In this document: positions 41,427-50,535 of the stretch, piece by piece
Numbering within the stretch: the first letter of the stretch is position 1
How the letters are laid out: every line of letters begins with the position of its first letter
Assembly: GCA_045600225.1 (NCBI GenBank)
Contig: JAZRXL010000075.1
Span: 4,102 to 68,101 of the forward strand
Length of the DNA stretch: 64,000 nt
Direction: 5' to 3'
From: UBA1181 sp045600225
GTDB taxonomy: Bacteria; Bacteroidota; Bacteroidia; Bacteroidales; Paludibacteraceae
Notes under the pieces: generated by a model
Told to the model about the DNA's origin: nothing
The model's input: only the letters and a program-made list of their open reading frames with translations
The model's database searches: none
Position numbers and translations under genes: made by a program

Positions 41427-41458
41427 AAAGACGTAGCACACTCTTGTGCTACGTCTTT
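41427..41458 (-). other. Perfect intercistronic hairpin between two GH43 genes
   Basis: A perfect 14-bp stem (41427-41440 with 41445-41458) with a 4-base loop lies between the stop at 41477 and the next ATG at 41404. On the coding (minus) strand no U-tract follows; the T-run is on the other strand. It therefore looks less like a terminator for this operon and more like a 3'-end stabiliser or processing hairpin. Confidence 0.7.
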
Positions 41459-41476
41459 CTTGTTTTTATAAGATTC

Positions 41477-43879
41477 TTATTTTGTAAGAACAACCACCCT
41501 TGAAGAGTCTTCTCCGTTAGCCTTCAAGATGTAAGCACCTTGATTCAAACCTAATTTTTCAAGAGCTGATTGTTCGTTAGCTTGGTTGCATTTCACAATG
41601 CCTAAGAATGCACCCTGCATTGAGTATACCTCATTACCGATTTCATCGTTGTTTTGTGCGTCTTTTACGCCTGTTGGGTTGCTAGCCTCGAACTTGATGA
41701 AGTCGATGTTGCAGTAATCTCCTTCAATACCTAATTTAAGTATGTGCTTTCCTTCCTCAATTGTTGATGTCTTACCAGAGATCTCTGTGTAAGTAACCCA
41801 GTCATCAGTGTTTGGAACTTCGATGAAATCAGTGATTTCTTTGTTGTCGATGTAAAGTCTGAATCCTGAATTGTTAGAACCAGAAGCAACTTTTGCAGTC
41901 CAATTGTATGTGTCTGAGTTCTCTACTTCAACAGTGTACTCCAACCACTCGCCTTTTCTTGTCCATCCCAATACATAACCTCCATTTCCGTTTTCGTCGG
42001 TGTCAACACCTTCTTCTGTACGGAATACCTTTCCTTCGTTAACATCGTCTACATCGTGGTAAGCATATCCTTCACCTCCAACGTCGTAGCGTTCTACTTC
42101 CAAAATACCAGGAAGTGTTTGTGCAACACCTTCGTAAGGACCTTGTGCAATACGTACCTTAACATCGATTGCTGGAGCTTCATACTCTTTACCTCCATTG
42201 TCAACCATTACAGCAGAGAAAGAGTAAGTGCCTGGCTCAAGACCTTTCACTTCGAATGTGTAAGGAGCACTTGTTACAGAACCGATCTGCTTTCCGTCTT
42301 GCAAGAAGTTGATCTTGGCAATATTGCTTTCTGTTGATTTAGCTGTCAATTTGATGTCGGCAGGAGCCTCTACATCATTATCTGAAGCCTCTAATGTGAT
42401 GTCGGCAGTCTTGAACATCCAGTAATCGAACTCGAAAGAACCGCTGAACACGAAGAACAAATCGTGCTTGCCTGAGATTCCTGTAGAAAGTTTTGCAGTC
42501 ACCTCTTTTAGTTGTCCATTTGTATTTGGTACTTCCAAATAACCAATAACCTCACCATCAGCCTTGTCTTTACAAATCTTGATGGCTGCACCCCTTGTAG
42601 AAGATACATTTGCGGTGAAAAGGCTTGCACCAGTACCGAAATCTACACCACAGACACCGATCCAGTCTCCTTTGTCGATTTGGTTTACAAGCATATTAGA
42701 ACCACCAACCTTTGTGTTGATACCACCCATCCAAGCGAATGTCTCTGCCTCAGTTTTTTCAAATGGATTAAGAGCACCTACTTGAGACACACCTTTGTCA
42801 GAACCCATAGACTTGCTGATAACACCAGTCGATGTGTTAACTTGAACATAATCTACGTTAGTAGAACGGAAGTCGTGGTGAATACCCTTTGCATTTTGAA
42901 GCATTCTTCCGTGGTAGGTCATATACCATTTTCCTTTGAATTCAAACATTGAGTGGTGGTTGTTACCGCCATTGTCACCAGAAAGGAATTCGTTTTGATT
43001 GACGTATGCAACACCTGAATAGGTAAAAGGACCCATTGGGTTGCTACTTGTCATATAACAGATTTGAGCATTGCTCATTGGAGCATTTTTACAGTTCCAG
43101 TTTGAACAATAACTATAGATGTATTTTCCAGCTATCTTATTTGCACCTGCATCCTCGAAAAGGTAAGGAGGATTGATGGTTACTGCACTACCGTTGATAC
43201 TGATGAAGTCGCTGTTGAGTTTTACAACGCGGGCAGTACCAGGATCTGCATCCTTCCCTGAAGGAACACCACCACCGAAATAGATGTAACCTGTTCCATC
43301 ATCGTCAACCAAGACTGCTGGGTCGAACAACCAAGTTACATTACCGCAGTTTGGTGTGCTGCGGGAAATAAGCTCTCTTCCGATAGGGTCTGTCCAAGGT
43401 CCCCAAGGACAATCACTGGTTACAACGCCGATACCACTACCATTGTTAGCGAAGTAAAGAAAGAATTTCTCTTTTCCATTGATTTTCTTGTGACATGCAG
43501 TAGGAGCCCAAGAACAAGAAGCCCATTTTGCAGGACCATTTTTTGCAACAGCCATTGTTCCGTGGTCTGTCCAGTTTACCATATCTTTTGATGAAACGCA
43601 GTTGATGGTGTTGATGTTACCATATGCGTTGTCTGAATTTGGTTTTGCCTCATACTCCTGTTCATCGTTTGTCATGTAGATGAAAACCTCGTCGTTGTAA
43701 ATCATGGCACATGGGTCTGCACCATAGCGAGTGATATACACAGGATTGTGATTCGACAAGGATTTGTAACCTTTTGTGAGTGTAACGCCATCAAATTGTC
43801 TTGCTAAATCAGCATCTGCAGCATTGGCGAAACCTGATAGCAGTAAGAAACTAGCGATCGTAAGAAATCTGTTCTTCAT
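41477..43879 (-). CDS. Secreted GH43 arabinofuranosidase-like enzyme with two CBM6 modules and T9SS-like C-terminus
   Basis: The 800-residue protein (ATG at 43879; a further in-frame start exists upstream) has a signal peptide (1-20), a GH43 propeller (about 45-370) with Asp55 (GADPCAMIY), Asp186 (LFDPAVLVDDDG) and Glu242 (FEDAG), a CBM6 (about 385-510), an Ig-like segment (515-590), a second CBM6 (about 600-745) and a C-terminal domain ending NQGAYILKANGEDSSRVVVLTK. The catalytic layout resembles arabinoxylan arabinofuranohydrolases. Together with its neighbours it should strip arabinose or xylose side groups from xylan. The second CBM6 is a close relative of the CBM6 in the adjacent GH43. 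Confidence 0.87.
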   Translation of the reverse strand: MKNRFLTIASFLLLSGFANAADADLARQFDGVTLTKGYKSLSNHNPVYITRYGADPCAMIYNDEVFIYMTNDEQEYEAKPNSDNAYGNINTINCVSSKDMVNWTDHGTMAVAKNGPAKWASCSWAPTACHKKINGKEKFFLYFANNGSGIGVVTSDCPWGPWTDPIGRELISRSTPNCGNVTWLFDPAVLVDDDGTGYIYFGGGVPSGKDADPGTARVVKLNSDFISINGSAVTINPPYLFEDAGANKIAGKYIYSYCSNWNCKNAPMSNAQICYMTSSNPMGPFTYSGVAYVNQNEFLSGDNGGNNHHSMFEFKGKWYMTYHGRMLQNAKGIHHDFRSTNVDYVQVNTSTGVISKSMGSDKGVSQVGALNPFEKTEAETFAWMGGINTKVGGSNMLVNQIDKGDWIGVCGVDFGTGASLFTANVSSTRGAAIKICKDKADGEVIGYLEVPNTNGQLKEVTAKLSTGISGKHDLFFVFSGSFEFDYWMFKTADITLEASDNDVEAPADIKLTAKSTESNIAKINFLQDGKQIGSVTSAPYTFEVKGLEPGTYSFSAVMVDNGGKEYEAPAIDVKVRIAQGPYEGVAQTLPGILEVERYDVGGEGYAYHDVDDVNEGKVFRTEEGVDTDENGNGGYVLGWTRKGEWLEYTVEVENSDTYNWTAKVASGSNNSGFRLYIDNKEITDFIEVPNTDDWVTYTEISGKTSTIEEGKHILKLGIEGDYCNIDFIKFEASNPTGVKDAQNNDEIGNEVYSMQGAFLGIVKCNQANEQSALEKLGLNQGAYILKANGEDSSRVVVLTK

Positions 43880-44119
43880 GGTTCTCTTTTTTAGTTTAGT
43901 TAATTTTAATTGATGCAAATAAACGACATTTCCTATAAGTACAAAAGAATTTTTAGTTCATTTAGATGGAATTTTGTTGCATTGTTATTTTGTGATGAAA
44001 GCGGTAGTTTTTATTTGATAATTCTTGAAAAACAAAGGGTGTTTGATTCATAAAAAAAGAGTATTTTTGCAGACACTTTTGAAGGAAGTTTTTTAGTATT
44101 TAAATATTAAACGATTTAT

Positions 44120-44491
44120 ATGAAAGTTTGGTTAACGATTTCGATGTTGATTGTGTCCAATGTTTTTATGACACTTGCATGGTATGGTAATTTGAAGTTG
44201 CATGAGATGAAAATTTCAACGGATTGGCCGTTGATTTTGATTATCCTTAGTAGTTGGGGCGTTGCCTTGTTGGAGTATAGTTTTATGATTCCTGCCAATC
44301 GAATTGGTTCCCAAGTGACAGGTGGACCTTTTTCATTGATGCAATTGAAAGTGATACAAGAGGTGATTTCCATTACTGTATTTACTGTCATTGCCACATT
44401 CCTGTTTAAAGGAGAAACCTTACATTGGAATCACATTGCAGCGTTTGTCTGTTTGGTAATGGCGGTGTTCTTTGTGTTCTATAAATCGTGA
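44120..44491 (+). CDS. DMT-family small membrane protein (DUF486)
   Basis: The 123-residue protein has four membrane helices and the DUF486 pattern VFMTLAWYGNLK near 14-25, the middle segment ALLEYSFMIPANRIGSQ and GGPFSLMQLKVIQEVIS. Family members resemble half-size drug/metabolite transporters; the substrate is unknown. A -7 element TATTTTTG lies at 44062-44069, so it has its own promoter. Confidence 0.9.
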   Translation: MKVWLTISMLIVSNVFMTLAWYGNLKLHEMKISTDWPLILIILSSWGVALLEYSFMIPANRIGSQVTGGPFSLMQLKVIQEVISITVFTVIATFLFKGETLHWNHIAAFVCLVMAVFFVFYKS

Positions 44492-44589
44492 TTTATGGAC
44501 TGAAAAAATCACATTAAATTCAACATATATTTGTTTTTGAGTAGTGAAAACTAAAAAGAATTATACCTTTGTGAAAAATTTAGATAGAA

Positions 44590-45669
44590 ATGAAAAACAA
44601 TTATTGCGTGATTATGGCTGGCGGTGTTGGTAGCCGTTTTTGGCCATTTAGCACAGAGAAAAAGCCGAAACAATTTTTAGACTTCTTTGGAACGGGACGT
44701 TCGTTGTTGCAAATGACTTTCGATCGTTTCTCAAAAGTGGTTCCAAAAGAGAATATTTATATCGCATCCAATAGCAGTTATAAAGAATTGATAATGGAGC
44801 AATTACCTGAAATTACAGAGAATCAGGTGTTGTTAGAGCCTTCTCGCCGTAATACTGCTCCTTGTATTGCTTATGCGATGAACAAGATTGAGTCTATCAA
44901 TAAGGATGCAAACGTTATTGTAACACCTGCCGACCATTTGATCATTAAAGAGGATGATTTCCTTAATACTATCAAAGTGGCATTGAACTATACGAAAGAT
45001 CATAATGATATCCTGACATTGGGAATCAAACCCAACCGTCCGGAAACGGCTTATGGTTATATACAGGTGGATGAACCATTGGATGTTGAAAACCTTTATA
45101 CGGTTAAGACTTTTACTGAAAAACCTAATGTGGAGTTGGCAGAGATCTTTGTGGAGAGTGGCGAGTTCTATTGGAATACTGGTATGTTTATCTGGAATGT
45201 ACAAACCATATTGTCCGCTTTTGACGATTTTATGGGCGAAATGAGCAATAAGTTCCGTACCGGTAAATGTTTCTACAATACTCCAGAAGAGCAAGATTTC
45301 ATCAATCGAATCTATAAGTCTTGTACCAATATCTCTATCGATTATGCAATTCTTGAAAAAGCTTCTAATGTGAATATCTTGGCTGCTGATTTTGGTTGGA
45401 CGGATTTGGGAACTTGGGGGGCTATCTACGATAACTCTCCGAAAGATGTGGATGCGAATGTTACCGTGAAATGTAAAGGCCTCTTCTTCGATAGTAAAGA
45501 TAATGTAGTTGCTTTGCCTGAAGGTAAATTGGCTGTGATTGAAGGTTTGGAAGATTATATTGTTGCAGATTCAGATAATGTATTGCTTATCTGTAAGAAA
45601 TCGGAAGAACACCGAATCCGTCAATTCGTTAATGAAACGCAAGTGAAGGTGGGTAAGGAGTATACCTAA
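44590..45669 (+). CDS. manC: Mannose-1-phosphate guanylyltransferase
   Basis: The 359-residue enzyme makes GDP-mannose from mannose-1-phosphate and GTP for surface glycans. It has the pyrophosphorylase signature MAGGVGSRFWPFSTEKKPKQF in two short blocks near 10-31, the substrate segment VTPADHLI, EKPN and the WNTGMFIW motif near 195. It lacks the C-terminal isomerase domain of bifunctional enzymes. A -7 element TACCTTTG lies at 44564-44571 and a strong terminator follows. Confidence 0.94.
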   Translation: MKNNYCVIMAGGVGSRFWPFSTEKKPKQFLDFFGTGRSLLQMTFDRFSKVVPKENIYIASNSSYKELIMEQLPEITENQVLLEPSRRNTAPCIAYAMNKIESINKDANVIVTPADHLIIKEDDFLNTIKVALNYTKDHNDILTLGIKPNRPETAYGYIQVDEPLDVENLYTVKTFTEKPNVELAEIFVESGEFYWNTGMFIWNVQTILSAFDDFMGEMSNKFRTGKCFYNTPEEQDFINRIYKSCTNISIDYAILEKASNVNILAADFGWTDLGTWGAIYDNSPKDVDANVTVKCKGLFFDSKDNVVALPEGKLAVIEGLEDYIVADSDNVLLICKKSEEHRIRQFVNETQVKVGKEYT

Positions 45670-45690
45670 TCCCCTATTCATTATACCATA

Positions 45691-45720
45691 AAAAGCACCG
45701 CCAACCGACGGTGCTTTTTT
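45691..45720. terminator. Terminator of manC, probably bidirectional
   Basis: A perfect 10-bp stem (45691-45700 with 45709-45718) with an 8-base loop and flanking A- and T-runs lies between convergent manC and the DUF4112-like gene. Confidence 0.85.
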
Positions 45721-45742
45721 GTTCATTTATTTATGGGGAAAT

Positions 45743-46270
45743 TTACAGACTAAACATCCTATGCAACAACCACACTGCTATTGCAATCACAAAGAAGCCT
45801 ATGATTGAGATAAGGTTGATCCTGTTTCTTATGGTCTCATTCCCTTCTACAAACCCTTTGATCAATGTTCGGTTGATATAGTTTCCACAAAATAGGACAT
45901 CAACTGCGCTTCCTGCCACAGGTATTAGTCCAATCAGAAAGTCTATGATGGCTACGCACGCCACTGCAAACGTTAATCGAATGGATTTCACTACGCTGAG
46001 ACTTAGTATGACATAGGCAAGCCCTAAAACACCAGAGAGCAAATCACCGCCAATCTCCAGAATCCCTAAAAGAGCATCGGCTATGTCAAAACCAATGGCT
46101 CCTTTTATCAGAACTTGGTACATTTGGCTCTTTTCAATCTCTTCTCTTCGGTTAGTATCCTCCTTGCGCCACTTGGCTGCCTCTCTCTTGATCTGTTTCT
46201 CTCGATTGATTTCAGCTTCCGTGTCGAATCCAAACCTCTTGCGAGTCTTTCTCCTTCGTTCGTTTTGCAT
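45743..46270 (-). CDS. DUF4112-like membrane protein
   Basis: The 175-residue protein starts with a strongly basic and acidic helix (1-50) and has hydrophobic segments near 54-75, 80-100, 107-125 and 150-168. The pair of segments with GGDLLSGVLGLAYV and DFLIGLIPVAGSAVDVLF resembles the DUF4112 family, but the match is by eye. Its ATG shares one base with the stop of the upstream coiled-coil gene (TAATG), so the two proteins are probably made together and may form a complex at the membrane. No function is known. Confidence 0.65.
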   Translation of the reverse strand: MQNERRRKTRKRFGFDTEAEINREKQIKREAAKWRKEDTNRREEIEKSQMYQVLIKGAIGFDIADALLGILEIGGDLLSGVLGLAYVILSLSVVKSIRLTFAVACVAIIDFLIGLIPVAGSAVDVLFCGNYINRTLIKGFVEGNETIRNRINLISIIGFFVIAIAVWLLHRMFSL

Positions 46271-48402
46271 TAGATCTCTATTTTCTTTTCGCCCTTGATA
46301 AAGGCGTCAAAATCTTTCTCACTCAACTCTTGCTCAGGAATACCTGCCAAATCAATAAGTGCATTTCTTAACTCCTCCTTGTCGGTAGCCGTATTGGCTC
46401 TTTTTAGGACTTGTAGAAGGATTTTGTTCTTTTCATCGATATTGGACATGGTTGACTGGAATTCCTCCTTCAAACGGGACATTTCTTGGTTGTAGACCGC
46501 TTCGGATAATTGCGCTTTCATCTGTTCTGTTTGTAGGTAGGTCCAGTTTTTGATCAAATCCGATGCTTTGTTGATGGAGTTTTGTACGGATTGGCTAAAT
46601 TCAACAGTGATATCGGCATCTGTCAAGCCAAATTCGCGAAGTATGGATGGTGCAATGTCTGCACCCTCTTCCTTTATTTCTGTGCATACCTGGTTGGCAA
46701 ATTGATGTAGCTTGGTCTCAATTTCTGTAGGTAACGGAGCCTTCTCCTCCACTTTTGGAAGTGTAGTCACATTCATCAACGAACTATCAAGTTTGCTCTC
46801 TGCAATCTTCTTTCCTGCGTGCAACAAAGAGATAAGGTTCTTTAAATGCTTCATCACCTCCATTTTTTGTTGTGGTGAGCAATGTAGCTTATCTGCTATT
46901 TGTTGATTTATCGATTTAATACGTTGTTTGCACTCCTCGTACTCCTTCTTCTCCTTCTCCAATTGTTGGGTGTGAGACTCTTTGTCTTCTTTCCCTTCTT
47001 GGATATCCATGATGGCATCCTCGTATGCGGATACGAGTTCTCCATTATGTTCATCCCACTCCAAAAGACGCTTGCCATAGTTTTTTTCTGCAACACCAAA
47101 GGTTAAGAACTTGGTTAGCATATTGGGTTCCGCAGGTTTTTCACTAACGGCTTGTTCGTAGTTCGATTTTTGAGCGTCTACCATGCCTTGCCACTCTGCA
47201 ATCTGAGTGGTATAAAGAGAAATGTTCTCATTATGGTCGTTGATGCTATTCTCCAACTCTCTGCATCTGCTAATCAGTTGGTCTCTCTCCTCTTTCATTG
47301 CTTTAGTATCTCCGGTGTAGATATTGTCAAGTAATTGTTGCAAATCGGAAGAAAGGACATTGTTGCTTAGTCTTACGAACGCATCTGCACGAGGAATATA
47401 AAGATCGTTCAATGTTTTGTGGATTGTGGCAAGTCGAAGCATGTCGCTACCAATCTGCTGACGATCCTTTTTGACACTGTTTTCAAAATGAACATACTCT
47501 TTTTGCATGCGAGTGGTTTTCTCTTGTGCATCCAACCAATGGTTTAGATAAGAGAGTGCACCCATTACCAATGTGCCATATATGCTTCCCTTTTTCCCTA
47601 TGGCTTTGTTTGCTTTCATCCATACGGGAAGTTGGTTGGTTGTCTTTTCGTAATGACTGGCAATTTCTCCCAAAAGAAGTGTGCAACCCTCATCCAACTT
47701 GTTGAATTCTAGTTGAGCTTGCTTCTGCATAGTATTGACATCCAGCCACTTAATATCATCAAAGTTGAATAGTTGAGGTGCAACCACTTTGATAGAATCA
47801 CCAAATACATCCACCAAAGCATTGGCATATTGCATAAATGTTTCATTGACGGAGCTGCGTAGTCCTACAAAATCGTGGATATCATTCTTAACGCTCATTT
47901 CTGCATTAACATAACTATCCACCATCTTTCCGTAGTTCTGCATAAGGGAAGCACCCTTGCTTTGGATGGTTGCAATGCCATCGGTGCCTTGTAGCCACTT
48001 TTGTACAGAGGCTAAGTCGTTAGCAAGTTCTATTTTAAGTACATCCGCTACATTTTGTCTTGCCTCATTGATGAAGTCTTGGGCTGTATTTAGATTGTCC
48101 CTAACCATGCTTATCGCTTCATCGCTTCTTCCCTCTTCCATTTGAGCGTTAAGTTCGTATTGATCGACCACGCTCATACTACCATTGTTTGTAATAATAC
48201 TCTTATGAATAGATTCGGGTTGTCCCAAATTCTTATAAGCACGATAGATGACACCACTCAATATGGCTCCATCGCTACAATCCACCTTGTATTTATCTTG
48301 AAGTATATACGCTACATCTGCACGAGATATCTGTTCCTTGTGAGAGTATTGCTCATCGGCAATCTCTTTGATGAATTTATAGATTTGTTCTTCGTTTCTC
48401 AT
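46270..48402 (-). CDS. Large coiled-coil protein of unknown function
   Basis: I do not recognise this 710-residue protein. Its N-terminus (1-65) resembles a small helical domain for binding (EEQIYKFIKEIADEQYSHKEQISRADVAYIL); the rest is almost wholly helical, with long coiled-coil stretches (about 85-140, 290-330, 365-420, 455-510, 615-680) and one short hydrophobic patch (KKGSIYGTLVMGALSYL, about 272-288). There is no Walker motif. It has its own -7 element TACATTTG (48484-48477) and is coupled to the DUF4112-like membrane protein. A scaffold or membrane-remodelling role is speculation. Confidence 0.7.
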   Translation of the reverse strand: MRNEEQIYKFIKEIADEQYSHKEQISRADVAYILQDKYKVDCSDGAILSGVIYRAYKNLGQPESIHKSIITNNGSMSVVDQYELNAQMEEGRSDEAISMVRDNLNTAQDFINEARQNVADVLKIELANDLASVQKWLQGTDGIATIQSKGASLMQNYGKMVDSYVNAEMSVKNDIHDFVGLRSSVNETFMQYANALVDVFGDSIKVVAPQLFNFDDIKWLDVNTMQKQAQLEFNKLDEGCTLLLGEIASHYEKTTNQLPVWMKANKAIGKKGSIYGTLVMGALSYLNHWLDAQEKTTRMQKEYVHFENSVKKDRQQIGSDMLRLATIHKTLNDLYIPRADAFVRLSNNVLSSDLQQLLDNIYTGDTKAMKEERDQLISRCRELENSINDHNENISLYTTQIAEWQGMVDAQKSNYEQAVSEKPAEPNMLTKFLTFGVAEKNYGKRLLEWDEHNGELVSAYEDAIMDIQEGKEDKESHTQQLEKEKKEYEECKQRIKSINQQIADKLHCSPQQKMEVMKHLKNLISLLHAGKKIAESKLDSSLMNVTTLPKVEEKAPLPTEIETKLHQFANQVCTEIKEEGADIAPSILREFGLTDADITVEFSQSVQNSINKASDLIKNWTYLQTEQMKAQLSEAVYNQEMSRLKEEFQSTMSNIDEKNKILLQVLKRANTATDKEELRNALIDLAGIPEQELSEKDFDAFIKGEKKIEI

Positions 48403-48511
48403 TTTCCTTTGGTTTTAGAAATGGTTAATAAATATCTCTTTCTAATCGTGTGGGAACTATGCCCGTATGTTGTAAACAAATGTATGTAATTTTAAATAAA
48501 AAAAAGAGTCT

Positions 48512-50359
48512 TTACACGTTTTCTTCTGTTATAAAATTATATAGTTTCCTATAGAAGGCGTGATGGGTTAATGTATCGGCATTTCCTATGACGATAAGTT
48601 TCATCTTGGCGCGCGTGATCGCCACATTCATACGCCTTAACTCGTTTAAGAAACCGATGTTTCCCTCTTCGTTGGAACGGACTAAACTGATGATGATGAC
48701 ATCTCTCTCCTGACCTTGAAAACCATCGATGGAATTGATCGTAATGAGCTTTCTGTATGGTTTGAGTGCTTTGTTGACCTTTACCAAATGACGCAAGAAG
48801 TACACTTGTGACTTATAAGGGGAGATGACTCCGAAATTTATTTGCTCCTCAAGTATTCTATGTCCTCCAACCTTCTCTACGAAATTTTCTAAAACATTGA
48901 TAACCAATTCGCCTTCCATCTTGTTGATTCTTCCTGCCGTCTGTGCCACATAGTCTTCTTCGAAGTTGAAAGGCTCCGTGTTGATCCACTCCATCGGTTT
49001 CTCATAGTCTAAGATGCCTCTGTATTTTACTTCGTCTGCAGCTTTTAGTTTGCCTTCGTAGAACCATTCGGAAGAGAACTTCATTATTTCCTCGTTCATG
49101 CGGTATTGAACATTCAACAAGGAAACGACCTGTGGTTTTGTGTTGGTGAGCTTCTCCATCAAAGTATGGGACAATCCACTCTTCTCCGCCTCGTAGCATT
49201 TGATGGTTGGTGGCAGTTGTTTGTGATCGCCCGCAAAAATTACCCTATGGGATTTGCAGATGGGAATCCAACACGCTGCTTCTATGGCTTGTGCAGCCTC
49301 ATCAATGAACAGAGATTGAAAATTACGTCCGTAGAGAAGATTGTTGGCTGCTCCCACCAATGTGCAGGCAACCACACGAGCCTCCGAAAACAGGCTCTCT
49401 CGTATCTCGTATTCGAGAGCCTCCGCCTTCTCTTTTACAGCCATTGCCTTGTCTTTGTTCGTTCGGTATAGCTCACGAACTGCCTTCCTCATACCCCATA
49501 AGGTGTCGTATTTGGGATGCGACTCAAATTTGCGTTCATACGTATATGAGAGCATCTTGTCATCCACACGGTTGGGATTGCCAATTCGTAGCACATTGAT
49601 GCCTCTATCTACCAATTGTTCAGATATCCAATCGACGGCCATATTGCTTTGTGCACATACCAATATTTGGCTTTCTCTTCTTAGGGTTTCGTAGATGGCT
49701 TCTACCAATGTTGTGGTCTTACCTGTACCTGGAGGACCGTGAACGATGGACACATCTTTTGCTCGAAGTATCTTGTTGATAGCCTCCTCTTGTGAGCTAT
49801 TCAGCCAAGGGAAACGGATCGGATTGAATTGAAGAAATTCAGGTTCCTTCTTCCCTATCAGTATCTCTCGTAGATCGAATAATCTGCCATCTTTCACATT
49901 CGCGACACGATCTAATGCATCGAACATTGCACGGTAACTGCTCTCATCGAAAGATAACTGTACACCAATCCTATCTGCGCTCTCTAATGCCAGAATGGCA
50001 TCTCTGTTGGGTAAGGCAACTACCAATGTGTCTGCGGTGGCATAACTAACTTGAGCAGCAATTTTTATGGGCTTGATCTCATCGTTTAGGTTCACACGGA
50101 AAAACTCCACAGACTTTCCATACTCAAAATGATTATCCTCATCCTCTAGCCCGCGAGAATGGATCTCTACCACATATTGGTTGAGAGAGTTGTAATACGA
50201 CCGTCCAATAGAAACAGGATAGCGACAGATTCCTGCCGATACTTTCTTGTCTAACGAGATGAAACCAGATTGGTGTTCGAAACTTTTTTTGTCGAACTCA
50301 TACTCCATCTGTAATAACTCCCTTTGTTTTTGAAGTGCCAATATTGAGTTGATGTTCAT
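48512..50359 (-). CDS. SF1B helicase of the Upf1/IGHMBP2 type
   Basis: The 615-residue protein has an N-terminal beta-barrel region (about 1-170) and a full SF1 core: motif I GPPGTGKTTT (near 211), motif II FIDEAAQA, motif III AGDHKQLPPT, motif IV NVQYRMNEEIM, motif V NSIDGFQGQERDVIIISLVRS and motif VI NVAITRAK. This matches the IGHMBP2-type helicases kept in many Bacteroidales genomes. It should unwind DNA or RNA with ATP; the cellular role is unknown. It has a two-box promoter at 50388-50418 and no partner genes, so I treat it as a chromosomal housekeeping gene. Confidence 0.9.
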   Translation of the reverse strand: MNINSILALQKQRELLQMEYEFDKKSFEHQSGFISLDKKVSAGICRYPVSIGRSYYNSLNQYVVEIHSRGLEDEDNHFEYGKSVEFFRVNLNDEIKPIKIAAQVSYATADTLVVALPNRDAILALESADRIGVQLSFDESSYRAMFDALDRVANVKDGRLFDLREILIGKKEPEFLQFNPIRFPWLNSSQEEAINKILRAKDVSIVHGPPGTGKTTTLVEAIYETLRRESQILVCAQSNMAVDWISEQLVDRGINVLRIGNPNRVDDKMLSYTYERKFESHPKYDTLWGMRKAVRELYRTNKDKAMAVKEKAEALEYEIRESLFSEARVVACTLVGAANNLLYGRNFQSLFIDEAAQAIEAACWIPICKSHRVIFAGDHKQLPPTIKCYEAEKSGLSHTLMEKLTNTKPQVVSLLNVQYRMNEEIMKFSSEWFYEGKLKAADEVKYRGILDYEKPMEWINTEPFNFEEDYVAQTAGRINKMEGELVINVLENFVEKVGGHRILEEQINFGVISPYKSQVYFLRHLVKVNKALKPYRKLITINSIDGFQGQERDVIIISLVRSNEEGNIGFLNELRRMNVAITRAKMKLIVIGNADTLTHHAFYRKLYNFITEENV

Positions 50360-50387
50360 CTAATACTTATTTGTTTGGTTTGTGTTA

Positions 50388-50418
50388 CAAATCTACAAAA
50401 TAGAGAGGTTGGTTCAAA
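50388..50418 (-). promoter_or_regulatory. Promoter of the SF1B helicase gene
   Basis: TTTG (50418-50415), a 19-base spacer and TAGATTTG (50395-50388) on the minus strand match the Bacteroidetes consensus. The ATG is at 50359. Confidence 0.6.
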
Positions 50419-50535
50419 TAACAAATCCTGTTTTTGTTTGATTTGGTTCGTTTTGTGTCTCATTACAATCAAACTACTATGCCATTAATTAAATATTCTT
50501 TAATTTTGTCGAGTAACTATAACTGTATAAATACC

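Noticed and set aside
48512..50359. SF1 helicase next to an unknown coiled-coil/membrane pair as a possible anti-phage system
   Set aside because: The helicase has its own consensus promoter, the pair has another, and the helicase type is common in Bacteroidales chromosomes without defence genes nearby. No nuclease or other effector is linked.
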